From: Sphingomonas sp. S2-65
GTDB lineage: Bacteria; Pseudomonadota; Alphaproteobacteria; Sphingomonadales; Sphingomonadaceae
Direction: 5' to 3'
Assembly (NCBI RefSeq): GCF_021513175.1
Contig: NZ_CP090953.1
Coordinates: forward strand, 2,290,501-2,354,500
DNA: 64,000 bases
A program made the position numbers and the translations under genes. Of the stretch, positions 1-8,165 are shown piece by piece. The notes beneath the pieces are model-generated. The model worked only from the letters and a program-made list of their open reading frames with translations. It was not told the DNA's origin and did not search any database. The first letter of the stretch is position 1; each line of letters opens with the position of its first letter.

Positions 1-129
1 GGGCGTGTGACGACCGGCGAGGAGAATGTGCGCCTGCTCGAGCTGGTCAATGTCGAGGCCTGGTGCACCGCCTGGTCATCGCCGTGGCGTGGCGGCGAGT
101 CCGCCGCAGGCTCGGGCGCAACCGAATGA
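1..129 (+). CDS. C-terminal end of an upstream gene, possibly the lasso cyclase
   Basis: The first 42 codons form an open frame that enters from outside the window and ends in TGA at 127-129. The tail contains ENVRLLELVNVEAWCTAW, a Leu/Val/Trp-rich helix like the C-terminus of asparagine-synthetase-like proteins. The next genes are lasso precursors, so the lasso cyclase (which activates the ring Asp/Glu with ATP) is a reasonable guess, but 42 residues are too few to prove it. The stop overlaps an in-frame ATG (126-128) of the first precursor frame, which suggests one transcript and possible translational coupling. It could instead be the end of another maturation gene. Confidence 0.4.
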   Translation, partial: GRVTTGEENVRLLELVNVEAWCTAWSSPWRGGESAAGSGATE

Positions 130-149
130 TGCTCAAGAGGAGAACCGAA

Positions 150-275
150 ATGCGTACCGAAGACATGACTGTGATCGAGCTTGGAACGGCAAGCGTTGCG
201 ACGCGCGGCAGCGTGATGGGTATCGCCGACGGCGAATCGGGCAAGATGCTGCGATCCGGCCTGCGCGACGACTGA
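150..275 (+). CDS. Lasso peptide precursor 1
   Basis: A 41-residue peptide. The leader (residues 1-19) carries VIELGTASVATR, matching the LG-x-x-S-x-x-T-(K/R) end of sphingomonad and caulobacter lasso leaders, with the essential Thr at position -2. The predicted core starts at Gly20 (GSVMGIADGES...) and is 22 residues long. Gly1 of the core and Asp8 would make an 8-residue macrolactam ring, leaving a 14-residue tail ending RDD. The start at 150 is preceded by AGGAG at a good distance; in-frame ATGs at 126 and 129 are alternatives. The neighbouring lasso isopeptidase and TonB receptor support the call. Ring size is inferred from the acid position. Confidence 0.82.
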   Translation: MRTEDMTVIELGTASVATRGSVMGIADGESGKMLRSGLRDD

Positions 276-281
276 AACGAC

Positions 282-309
282 GCGAGCGGGTGCCAAGGCA
301 CCCGCTCGC
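282..309 (+). terminator. Strong hairpin between the two lasso precursors
   Basis: A perfect 13-bp stem (282-294 pairing with 297-309) with a 2-base AA loop, starting 6 bases after the stop codon of precursor 1. There is no T-run after it, so it is more likely a partial terminator or a 3' stabiliser of the precursor mRNA than a complete intrinsic terminator. It would let precursor 1 be made in excess over what follows. Confidence 0.6.
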
Positions 310-368
310 CATACGTCGGGTTGCGAACGGCGCGCCACCGCACGCCCCGTCAAGACCGGAGAAGATCG

Positions 369-494
369 ATGCGTTGCAAAGACGGTAAGGTGACCGAGCT
401 CGGGACGATCAGCACCAGCACGCGCGGATCCGCTGTCGGCATTGCAGAAAATGAAAGCGGCAGAATGCCTGGACCTGGGCGCAGTGGCGACTGA
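369..494 (+). CDS. Lasso peptide precursor 2
   Basis: A 41-residue paralogue of precursor 1 with the same layout. The leader ends TELGTISTSTR, again with Thr at -2 and Arg at -1. The core begins GSAVGIAENESG at Gly20 and is 22 residues long. Glu8 of the core is the likely ring acceptor in place of Asp8 of precursor 1. The two cores share the pattern GS-x-x-GIA-(D/E)-x-ESG-(K/R)-M but differ in their tails; this one has GPGRSGD with an extra Pro pair. A GGAGAAG ribosome site precedes the ATG. The stop lies 22 bases from the convergent isopeptidase stop. Confidence 0.8.
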   Translation: MRCKDGKVTELGTISTSTRGSAVGIAENESGRMPGPGRSGD

Positions 495-516
495 TGCGGT
501 TTGCGGTCTGAGGCGC

Positions 517-2631
517 TCAAGGCGCGGCGGGCGCTGGAGCAGAAGCTTTTAGAGTGACAGATAGCGCTTGGCGCATCGCCTCCCATCGCCCGACTTCGCC
601 GGGGCGATCGGCCGCCTTCATGCCGTTTAGCCAATAGTCGAACCAATCGATCGAGCGGGCATATACCGCGAGGCGATGCGCAGGCTGCCACTTCACGTGA
701 TGCTCGCCTGGAAAAACATAGAGGTCGATCGGGCGGCCCAGCTCACGAAGCGCCGTAAAGCTCTGGAGGGAGCTCCAATGCTCATCGTCCGCCACCTGCG
801 CCAGGATCGGCGCATGGATATCCCTGGCATTTGGCGAAATGGCGATCTGGCGCCAGAGTGCCCTCGCTGACTCGCTGTCGTCGATAGTCTTGGGATAGCC
901 CATGAAATAGAAATGCTGCGCCGCACCGGGACCGACCCGCACCGGCAGGCCGGTGTCCCAGCAGCAGCTGCTCATTGCGAATGCGGAAAACAATTTGCTG
1001 TGGAGCAGCGCGAAGCCCGCAGTGGAGGCACCATCGCTCAGGCCGGTGATGCCGATGCGGGCTGGATCCGCGATGCCGCGTTCGATCGCGATGCGCACGG
1101 CCGCCTCCAATGACTCGAGCACGCTGCGGCGATCGGCGAAGTCCTTGAGGTTGATCCTGTCGGCCTCGAGGAAGTCTGTCGTGGAACGAAGCCCCACCGA
1201 GTCGGGCCTGTCGAAGCTCAGCACGGCGAAGCTGCGGTTGGCGAATGCCTGGATTGGATAGTCGTCCCCAGTCCCGCCCCGCAGAAAGCCGCGCGAAGTA
1301 TATTGCACGACCACCAGTGGATACCGCTTACCGGGTTCGTACCCCACAGGCAGGACGAGGTCAGCAAAGGACTCGAGACCGAAGCTGTTGCGGGATCGCA
1401 GACGCTCGACGCGACCGAGCCGGAGATTTGCAAACTCCGGATTCGGATCGAACATTATTTCCCGGCGGCCGCTCGCAGGATCGAGGCGTTCGAGCCGGCG
1501 CGGCTGAAGCGCCCCCTCGCGAAGGCAGGTAAGCGCCTCTCCGGTCGGCACGCACCCGAGGAACAGGTCGTCGGTAACGTAGAGGCGCGATGGGCTGCGT
1601 GCACCGGGCTTCCACTCGTAGATGGCGGTAGCGCTGTTTCCCCACCCTTCCCGTCGCATGAAACGAACCTTGCCGCCCGCCCACCAGGGGTAGCTCGCAT
1701 CCGCGCATTCCGGCGCATTGCAAAGCTCCGTTCGGCCGCCCGCCGTGACGCCAAGCCGTCCTCGTGATGCATAGAGCGTCCTGGCTGGCGGCTGCACCCA
1801 AGCCCTTGCTCCCGAAGTCGTTGCCGCCTCGGTCCAGCTGCCCTCCCGCATAGACGATTTGTCGAGCAGCGCGGCCTCGTCGGGCGTGGCTGCGCGCGTC
1901 GTCATGCTTGCCAGGTCGAGGGCCCAGGTTGCCCAGTCGATGGGTCCGGGCGGGAACGGCCGGTTGCTCGAGGCCGGGGAGAAGCGGCCGTCGTATCGGA
2001 ACCCCGAGAGCCCTTCCTGGTCGATGTCGGCAAGCGCGGTGCGCAGCCCGGGCCTGGTTGCGTAAATGATGCGCCGCCCATCGGCGCTGATCCGGAAATC
2101 GTCGATGTCGTCGTCGCTGCTGGTGATGGCCTTGCTCGCGCTGCCGTCCGCCTGGGCCCGCCAGAGCTGGACGGCTCCCCGGTCGCGGCGGCGATAGACG
2201 ATGAAGCTGCCATCGGGAGACCATCGCGGCGTGATCGGATCGGCAACACCGGCCGGGAAATTGGCCATGCCGCGGAAATCCAGGGTCGGCCGGATGAAGT
2301 CGCCGCCTCGGTCGACCACGACCGCCTCACCGCCCGGTCGAAGGACAACCACCACCATCGCGAGGCAATAGCCATTGGCGGCGGGATCGCCGCGCCGCAG
2401 TTGGAAGGCTGCATGCGTGCCATCCGGCGACACCGAAAATAGCCCGGCATACTGCTGGGTGGGGTCCGCTGGCCCAATGTCGCGCAGCTGCACCAGGTCC
2501 GTCGGGGTCAGGGGGCGACGGGCTTGGGGCGCCGCAGTGGTTGCGGGCAAGAGGGCGGCGCAGTCGGGAGCTGCCCAGGCCGCCGCAGGCACGATAAGCA
2601 GCGTGGCGGCGATTGCGATCCGGATCACCAT
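517..2631 (-). CDS. atxE2: Lasso peptide isopeptidase (AtxE2-like, S9 family)
   Basis: A 704-residue secreted serine hydrolase with a signal peptide (about 1-20, cleaved after AWA), a beta-propeller-like region (about 50-400) and a C-terminal alpha/beta-hydrolase domain (about 410-690). The nucleophile is Ser532 in GLSDGAS; Asp615 or Asp616 (VADDEHW) and His644 or His645 (GEHHVKW) would complete the triad. Enzymes of this family cleave the isopeptide bond that closes the lasso ring, linearising the peptide in the periplasm. The gene overlaps the end of the TonB receptor gene by 7 bases and converges on the two lasso precursors, the arrangement of astexin-type loci. Ordinary prolyl oligopeptidase activity cannot be excluded, but the context makes the isopeptidase role likely. 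Confidence 0.85.
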   Translation of the reverse strand: MVIRIAIAATLLIVPAAAWAAPDCAALLPATTAAPQARRPLTPTDLVQLRDIGPADPTQQYAGLFSVSPDGTHAAFQLRRGDPAANGYCLAMVVVVLRPGGEAVVVDRGGDFIRPTLDFRGMANFPAGVADPITPRWSPDGSFIVYRRRDRGAVQLWRAQADGSASKAITSSDDDIDDFRISADGRRIIYATRPGLRTALADIDQEGLSGFRYDGRFSPASSNRPFPPGPIDWATWALDLASMTTRAATPDEAALLDKSSMREGSWTEAATTSGARAWVQPPARTLYASRGRLGVTAGGRTELCNAPECADASYPWWAGGKVRFMRREGWGNSATAIYEWKPGARSPSRLYVTDDLFLGCVPTGEALTCLREGALQPRRLERLDPASGRREIMFDPNPEFANLRLGRVERLRSRNSFGLESFADLVLPVGYEPGKRYPLVVVQYTSRGFLRGGTGDDYPIQAFANRSFAVLSFDRPDSVGLRSTTDFLEADRINLKDFADRRSVLESLEAAVRIAIERGIADPARIGITGLSDGASTAGFALLHSKLFSAFAMSSCCWDTGLPVRVGPGAAQHFYFMGYPKTIDDSESARALWRQIAISPNARDIHAPILAQVADDEHWSSLQSFTALRELGRPIDLYVFPGEHHVKWQPAHRLAVYARSIDWFDYWLNGMKAADRPGEVGRWEAMRQALSVTLKASAPAPAAP

Positions 2632-5222
2632 TGCTTGGTCACCGAGAAGCTGACGAACCGGCCGATCGGCGATTGGTTGGTCGAGTCAAAGGGAATGGAC
2701 GAGGGGTCCGAATTCCGGATCGGGTCGGGCTCCTCGTTTAGCAGGTTCTGCAGGTTCAGCCGAAGCTCGAGGTTGCTCAGCATGCCGTGCCCGCCAGTCG
2801 GGCGGAAAGCCCCGCTCAGATCCAGCGTCGTGAAGCCACCGATCCGGGCCGTCGTGGGAAGGCGGTTGTCGAGCGTGCCCTCGGCATAATTGAGCGCTGC
2901 CGAGAGTTGCACCGCCGAGGTCGCCCAGCTCGCCGAGCCGCGGGCGCGAAACTTGGGCGGCGTGAAAATCAGGCCGGACCTGCGTTCGTAGGGGAGGTCG
3001 GCGGCCGGCTGTCGCGCGGCGTCGAGATAGCTGGCCGACCCGGAAAGCTGGAGGCGGCTATCCGCTCCGAGGTCTGCGCTATAGTCGATGCCGAGGTCGA
3101 CGCCGCGGATATGTTCGCGCGCCGTGTTGCGCAGGCTGGAATCGACAATGGCCGCGACCTGCGCCGGGTCGTACGGTTGTCCACTTTGGTTATCCAGACC
3201 GAGCGCCGCCGTCGCAATCATCGCCTCCAGCTGGCTCGCGCTGGGAGAATGCAGCACGAAGTCTGAGGCCACGGGGTTGGTCAGCGCGGAAAGTATGTCG
3301 CTGATCGGCGAGGCGATCCGGCCGCGATAGTCGATGTCGAAATAGCTCGCCTCGATGCGGAGCCCGTCGACGAAGCTGGGCTTGTACTCGATCGAAAGAG
3401 TCGAGCTGGTCGCACGCTCGGAGCGAAGGTCGGGATTGCCGCCGCCGACCAGCAGCACGGTCGATCCTGCAGGAAGGGGTGGAGCGGGTTGCGGCTCGAA
3501 CAGGTCGGCGCTGAGCAGGACGGCTTCCCGGGTCTGGTTGACCTGTTGCAGCGTCGGGATCTTGAACGATCGGCCCCAGCTATACTTGAGGATGATGTCG
3601 GGATGCGGCGCATAGACCAAGCCAAGCTTGGGCGTCGCGACCGCGTCGATTCCGGCATAGCTCTCGTAGCGGACGGCGGCGCTCAAGCGCAGCACCTCGA
3701 CCAGCGGCATGCGATTGGGAGCGCCGACCAGGGGCACCGACAGCTCACCATAACCGAACACGCTTTCCCGCCGCTCCACCGCGTCGCGAGTGACCCGCGT
3801 GACACCGCCGCTCGTCGAGCGGACATTGAAGGCAAGCCGGAAGCGCCGGTAGCCGCCGCCTAAGGCAAGGCGCGCATCGCCGCCGGGCAGGCGGAGGAGC
3901 GGGCCTTCGGCGCTTGCCTCGAAGTTGGTGAGGTAATCGTCATAGGCCGAGCGACCGATCATCACCGCTCCGTTCGTGTAGCGCTTGGCGGTGCTGACGG
4001 TGGAGCTCTCTCCATGAGTGGCCTCGACTGTCGCCTCCCAGCCGCTGCCGGGGCGCAGATGAAGCGAGGGCGTGACAGCGTAGGAGCGCACCACGGGCAG
4101 GCTCAGCTGTCCGAAGTAGGTGACGGGCGCGGTCACCGAGAAGGCGTTAGCCTTGCGCGAGCGGCGGTCGGCAAGCTGCGCGTCCAGCTCCAACGAGGCC
4201 CAGCTGGCGAGGTCCTGATGGCCGGCGAGCACACCGCTCACCTGCCGGCTCCCGGTGGCGATCATCTGCGTAGGGTGGAGGCTGCGCGAATAGGACCGCT
4301 CGTCGGCGTATATGGGCGTCGCCTTGCTGTAGTCGAGCGCGGCCATGAAGCCGCCGCCGGCCCAGCGCGCGCCCCCGACCCCTGAATATTGCTGCTGGAC
4401 GTTGCCGCCTTCAGTGGAGGCGCCGACGCGGGCGCCGGTCTGGAGGCCGTCATAGTCGCGGCGAAGGATGACGTTGGCGACGCCGCCGACGGCGTCCGAG
4501 CCGTAAAGCGCGGATGCTCCGTCGGTGATCACCTCGATGCGCTCCAGGGCTGCCAAGGGGATGGTGGAGATGTCGACGCCCTGATTGACGGCGTCGTAAG
4601 GAAGGCGGTGACCATTGATGAGCGTCAACGTTGCGTCCGAGCCCAACCCCCTGAGGTTGAGCGTCGTCGAGTTATTGATGTTATTGTATCCGCCCTGGTC
4701 ACCGCCCCCCGCGACCCCGGGGTTTTGCCCTCCGGTGTAATTCTGCGGGATGATCCGCGAAACGCTTGCAAGGTCCGGAACGCCTTGCTCCTCCAGCCCC
4801 CGCCGCGTCATCACGATGACCGGCGAGGGGCTGGCGGCACCGCGAATGCGCGTGCCGGTTACGGTGATCGCCGCTTCCTCGGCGCTGTCCTGCGGTGTTC
4901 GGGGGCGCACCCGTATGAACAGAGCCCCAGCCTGCTCCTCGACGACCAGGCCGCTGTCACCGATAGCGAGGCGTACTGCCTGCTCGACCGTAAAGCTGCC
5001 CCGGACGGCGGGCGACCGCCTGCCGCGCACATCCTCGTCCGCGAACAGGATCTCGCGGCGACCCGCGCGGGCGATCTCGCGCAGCGTCGTCGCAAGCCCC
5101 TGCGCAGGCAGATCGAAGGTCACGGTGGCTTCCTGCGCGTGGGCGGGCGAGACGACCATGCCTGCAGCGGATGCAGTCGCAGCCAGCAGCGCTGCACAAA
5201 GTGCCTTTCTCGAGATCGTCAT
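2625..5222 (-). CDS. TonB-dependent receptor with STN domain, lasso-locus type
   Basis: An 865-residue outer-membrane receptor. The start at 5222 is chosen because GGGAGG precedes it and a clean signal peptide follows (MTISRKALCAALLAATASA, ending AHA); the open frame runs further upstream without a ribosome site. After the signal come an STN (secretin/TonB short N-terminal) domain (about 30-105), a plug domain (VPDLASVSRIIPQNYTGG, then RIEVITDGASALYGSDAVGG) and a 22-stranded-type barrel ending in FVSFSVTKQW with the terminal aromatic residue. STN domains usually signal to an anti-sigma factor, but no FecI/FecR pair is seen here. Its operon with the isopeptidase suggests uptake of the lasso peptide or its linear product. 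Confidence 0.88.
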   Translation of the reverse strand: MTISRKALCAALLAATASAAGMVVSPAHAQEATVTFDLPAQGLATTLREIARAGRREILFADEDVRGRRSPAVRGSFTVEQAVRLAIGDSGLVVEEQAGALFIRVRPRTPQDSAEEAAITVTGTRIRGAASPSPVIVMTRRGLEEQGVPDLASVSRIIPQNYTGGQNPGVAGGGDQGGYNNINNSTTLNLRGLGSDATLTLINGHRLPYDAVNQGVDISTIPLAALERIEVITDGASALYGSDAVGGVANVILRRDYDGLQTGARVGASTEGGNVQQQYSGVGGARWAGGGFMAALDYSKATPIYADERSYSRSLHPTQMIATGSRQVSGVLAGHQDLASWASLELDAQLADRRSRKANAFSVTAPVTYFGQLSLPVVRSYAVTPSLHLRPGSGWEATVEATHGESSTVSTAKRYTNGAVMIGRSAYDDYLTNFEASAEGPLLRLPGGDARLALGGGYRRFRLAFNVRSTSGGVTRVTRDAVERRESVFGYGELSVPLVGAPNRMPLVEVLRLSAAVRYESYAGIDAVATPKLGLVYAPHPDIILKYSWGRSFKIPTLQQVNQTREAVLLSADLFEPQPAPPLPAGSTVLLVGGGNPDLRSERATSSTLSIEYKPSFVDGLRIEASYFDIDYRGRIASPISDILSALTNPVASDFVLHSPSASQLEAMIATAALGLDNQSGQPYDPAQVAAIVDSSLRNTAREHIRGVDLGIDYSADLGADSRLQLSGSASYLDAARQPAADLPYERRSGLIFTPPKFRARGSASWATSAVQLSAALNYAEGTLDNRLPTTARIGGFTTLDLSGAFRPTGGHGMLSNLELRLNLQNLLNEEPDPIRNSDPSSIPFDSTNQSPIGRFVSFSVTKQW

Positions 5223-5433
5223 TCTTTCCCTCCCATCGCCCGTTGCTCGGGCGTTGAGGGGTTGACGCGGCACATCGCGGACTACGGGGCCGCACGCGAA
5301 AATATTTTTCGAAGGCACCGCCAGCAGGCCGCCCACGGCGATCCCGCTCCCACGGGAGATGCTGCAACGGCCTGGACTTCCTCGACTCACCCGCCGCCAG
5401 CCGGCCGCCTGCTTGACGACCACAAGTAACTCG

Positions 5434-5448
5434 GAACAAACAAGGAAC
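5434..5448 (+). promoter_or_regulatory. LexA box upstream of imuA
   Basis: GAAC, seven bases, GAAC: the reverse complement of the direct repeat GTTC-N7-GTTC recognised by alphaproteobacterial LexA. It lies 31-45 bases upstream of the imuA start. imuA-imuB-dnaE2 is a known LexA regulon in this class, so the box is very likely the operator that keeps the operon off without DNA damage. Confidence 0.85.
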
Positions 5449-5478
5449 GAATCACGTCACTCCGAGTCTTGAAACCCC

Positions 5479-6210
5479 ATGAGGCAGCCCGCTGTCATTG
5501 CCGACCTGCGTTCCCGCATCGCCGCCATCGAAGGCGTCGGACGGACTCGCGAAGCCGCGCCCTTCGGCGTCCCGGCGATCGACCGGCACTTGCCCGGAGG
5601 CGGCCTCGTGGCGGGCGCGCTTCACGAAGTCACCGGCAGCCCCGAGCTTTGCGACGACGCGGCAGCAACGATCTTCCTCGCCGGCATCCTCGCCCGGGTC
5701 GAGGGGCCGGTCTTCTGGTGCCTGAGATGGCGCGACCTGTTCGCGCCGGCGCTGGACCTGGCCGGACTGCACCCCGACCGGGTTATCCATGTCGAGGCAG
5801 GCAGCGACACCAACGTATTGCTGGCGATGGAGGAGTGCCTGCGCCATCCCGGCCTTGCCGGGGTCGTCGGCGAGGTCGCCAGGCTTTCGACCACCGCCTC
5901 CAAGCGGCTCCAGCTCGCGGCCGAAAGCTCGGGGAGCACCGCCTTCGTGTTCCGCCGCGCAGCGCCTATCGATGGGCAGGGCGAGGGCACCGCCGCCGTC
6001 ACGCGCTGGCGGGTCCTCGCCGCGCCCAGCATTCCCCTGGGCATTCCCAGCCTCGGCCGGCCGCGCTGGGAAGTGCAGCTCGAGCGCGTCCGCGGTGGCG
6101 AGCCGAAATCCTGGATCGTGGAGGCCTGCGATGCGCAGGGTCGTCTCGCTCTACCTGCCCAATTGGTCGACCGACCGGCTGCGGCGGAAGAGCGGCGCCT
6201 CGCGAGCTGA
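5479..6210 (+). CDS. imuA: ImuA, RecA-like SOS mutagenesis protein
   Basis: A 243-residue protein of the ImuA/SulA-like group. It has a degenerate RecA-type fold (HLPGGGLVAGALHEVTG near 40-55 replaces a Walker A; FWCLRWRDLF and GVVGEVARLSTTASKRLQLAAE follow). In the ImuA-ImuB-DnaE2 mutasome, ImuA supports error-prone translesion synthesis with ImuB and the C-family polymerase. It is the first gene after a LexA box, and its end overlaps the imuB start by 80 bases. Length and order match the typical alphaproteobacterial cassette. Confidence 0.92.
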   Translation: MRQPAVIADLRSRIAAIEGVGRTREAAPFGVPAIDRHLPGGGLVAGALHEVTGSPELCDDAAATIFLAGILARVEGPVFWCLRWRDLFAPALDLAGLHPDRVIHVEAGSDTNVLLAMEECLRHPGLAGVVGEVARLSTTASKRLQLAAESSGSTAFVFRRAAPIDGQGEGTAAVTRWRVLAAPSIPLGIPSLGRPRWEVQLERVRGGEPKSWIVEACDAQGRLALPAQLVDRPAAAEERRLAS

Positions 6211-7675
6211 GGACCTCCCAGCTCCCGACGAGCCGCTCGTCACCGCACTGCCGGACCATGGCCGCAGGATCCTCGCCGCGGTGGATGCGCCGGCGCGCGC
6301 GCTCGGGCTGCATCCCGGCATGACCGTCACCAAAGCGCGGAGCCTCGCGCCCGGGCTGACCGTGATCGATGCCGATCCCGAGGCCGACCTCGCCGCGCTC
6401 CGGCGCCTGGCGCTGTGGTGCGGGCGCTACTCGCCCTTCGCCGCCCCCGATCCGCCCAACGGCATCTGGATCGACGTGACCGGCTGCGCGCGATTGTTCG
6501 GCAGCGAGCGGGCACTGCTCAAGGATCTGCACCGCCGCGTCGCCGCCGCGGGCTATGCCCTCCAGATCGCCGCCGCCGACACGCCTGGCTGCGCGCATGC
6601 GGTCGCGCGTCATGTCCCCGCGGGCCGGCCGGTGACGATCAATCCGGGCGACCAGCGCAAGGCGATGACGCTGCTGCCGATCGCCGCGCTCCGGCTCGAA
6701 CCGAGCATCGTCGAGAGCCTGCGCAAGCTCGGGTTCGACAGGATCGAACAGCTGATCGAGACGCCGCGCGGCCCGCTGGCGCGCCGGTTCGGCCGCATCC
6801 TCCATCAACGGCTCGACCAGGCGCTGGGCTTCGCTCCCGAGGCGATCGAGCCGGTCTTTCCGCAGCACGTGCCGCACTCCCGGCTAGGGCTGGTCGAGCC
6901 GATCGCCACCCCCGAAGCTTTCGCCCGGGTGATCGGCGACCTTGTTGCGGATCTCGGTGCCCAGCTCGTCCGGATGGGCCATGGCGCCCGTCGGCTCGAT
7001 TGCTATTTCCACCGCGTCGACGGGCACGCGCAGGCAATCCGCATCGGCACCGCGGCCCCGAGCCGCGACGTCGCGCACCTGGCCAAGCTGCTGGCCGCCA
7101 GGATCGAACAGGTCGAACCGGGCCTCGGCGTCGAGGCGATGACGCTGGTCGCGCCACTGACCGAGGCGCTCGGATCCAGCCAGAGCGATCTCGCCCGGGC
7201 CGCCAGATCCGAAGCCGATCTCGGCGGGCTTATCGACGCGCTCGCCAATCGGTTCGGACAGGCCAGCCTGCATCGCGCCGCACCCCAGCCCGGTATGCCT
7301 GAACGTTCCGTGGCGGTGGTGCCGCCGCTCACGCACGCGGTGGGCAGGCGCTGGCCCGACGACCTGCCCCGCCCGGCCCGGCTCCTCGACCCACCCCAGG
7401 AAATCCAGGTCACCGCGATGCTGCCCGACCATCCGCCGGCGATGTTCGTGTGGCGACGCAAGCGCTACCGCGTAACCCAGGCCGATGGCCCCGAGCGCCT
7501 TCACGGCGAATGGTGGCGCGAGGCGGGACACGAGGCGCGCACGCCCTATGCGGTGCGCGACTATTTCCAGGTCGAGGTCGAGGGCGGCGGCCGATACTGG
7601 CTGTTCCGCCTCGGCGACGGCGAGCGCATGGCGACTGGCCCGATGCGCTGGTTCATACATGGCGCATTTGCGTGA
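6131..7675 (+). CDS. imuB: ImuB, catalytically inactive Y-family polymerase-like protein
   Basis: 514 residues beginning MRRVVSLYLPNWSTDRLRR, the usual ImuB start, which is why 6131 was chosen over the longer open frame. It has a Y-family polymerase fold (palm region GIWIDVTGCARLFG, helix-hairpin-helix around LRKLGFDRIEQL). The acidic SIDEA motif of active Y-family enzymes is missing, as is normal for ImuB. ImuB acts as the hub of the mutasome, linking ImuA, DnaE2 and the beta clamp. The gene overlaps imuA and is damage-inducible through the upstream LexA box. Confidence 0.92.
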   Translation: MRRVVSLYLPNWSTDRLRRKSGASRAEDLPAPDEPLVTALPDHGRRILAAVDAPARALGLHPGMTVTKARSLAPGLTVIDADPEADLAALRRLALWCGRYSPFAAPDPPNGIWIDVTGCARLFGSERALLKDLHRRVAAAGYALQIAAADTPGCAHAVARHVPAGRPVTINPGDQRKAMTLLPIAALRLEPSIVESLRKLGFDRIEQLIETPRGPLARRFGRILHQRLDQALGFAPEAIEPVFPQHVPHSRLGLVEPIATPEAFARVIGDLVADLGAQLVRMGHGARRLDCYFHRVDGHAQAIRIGTAAPSRDVAHLAKLLAARIEQVEPGLGVEAMTLVAPLTEALGSSQSDLARAARSEADLGGLIDALANRFGQASLHRAAPQPGMPERSVAVVPPLTHAVGRRWPDDLPRPARLLDPPQEIQVTAMLPDHPPAMFVWRRKRYRVTQADGPERLHGEWWREAGHEARTPYAVRDYFQVEVEGGGRYWLFRLGDGERMATGPMRWFIHGAFA

Positions 7676-7899
7676 GAGGAGCATCGCCGCCGATTATCTC
7701 GATCGGCGTGGCGCCGCCGGTCGGCCGGAATGCGCCCCGCATCTTACTCTGGGCGCAAGGTTGATCAGCGGTTTATGGCAGGCAGGCTACAAAGCGTGGA
7801 ACGTAACCTTCTGGATATACGCCTGACCGCATCGCTGATCACCGAACGAACGGCTACAGCGACCGAGAAACTTTACGCTCGCGCCGCGAACGAAGCGCC

Positions 7900-8112
7900 A
7901 TGCCGGCAGACCGGATCGTCTCGATCGCCCTGCTCACGCAGCGCGAAGCCGATCGGTTGGCGGGAACGCTCCAGCATTGCTACCCCGTCTCCGACGGGCA
8001 CAGCTTCGAGCACCTCCTCGCGCAACTGGACCAGATCGAGATCGAGCCGTCGCGAGATAGCGTGGTAATTCGGGTGCCGGCCGGTCCACCGAGTGAGGAC
8101 GAGCGGGGCTAG
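7900..8112 (+). CDS. Small hypothetical protein in the SOS cassette
   Basis: A 70-residue acidic protein (MPADRIVSIALLTQREADRL...) with no recognised domain, signal or membrane segment. It lies between imuB and the LexA-boxed gene at 8166, on the same strand. The ribosome site is weak (ACGAAG). The sequence reads like a real soluble protein, with alternating helix-like stretches, but similarity evidence is lacking. The 224 bases before it (7676-7899) show no other gene. Confidence 0.5.
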   Translation: MPADRIVSIALLTQREADRLAGTLQHCYPVSDGHSFEHLLAQLDQIEIEPSRDSVVIRVPAGPPSEDERG

Positions 8113-8124
8113 GCGTCTCACATG

Positions 8125-8139
8125 GTTCCCTTTATGTTC
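8125..8139 (+). promoter_or_regulatory. Second LexA box, before the gene at 8166
   Basis: A perfect GTTC-CCTTTAT-GTTC direct repeat with 7-base spacing, 27 bases upstream of the start at 8166. It has the same half-sites and spacing as the alphaproteobacterial LexA operator. It may control the small gene and, by readthrough, dnaE2. Confidence 0.82.
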
Positions 8140-8165
8140 TTCTTTTGCGACTCGGAGAACTGGAA

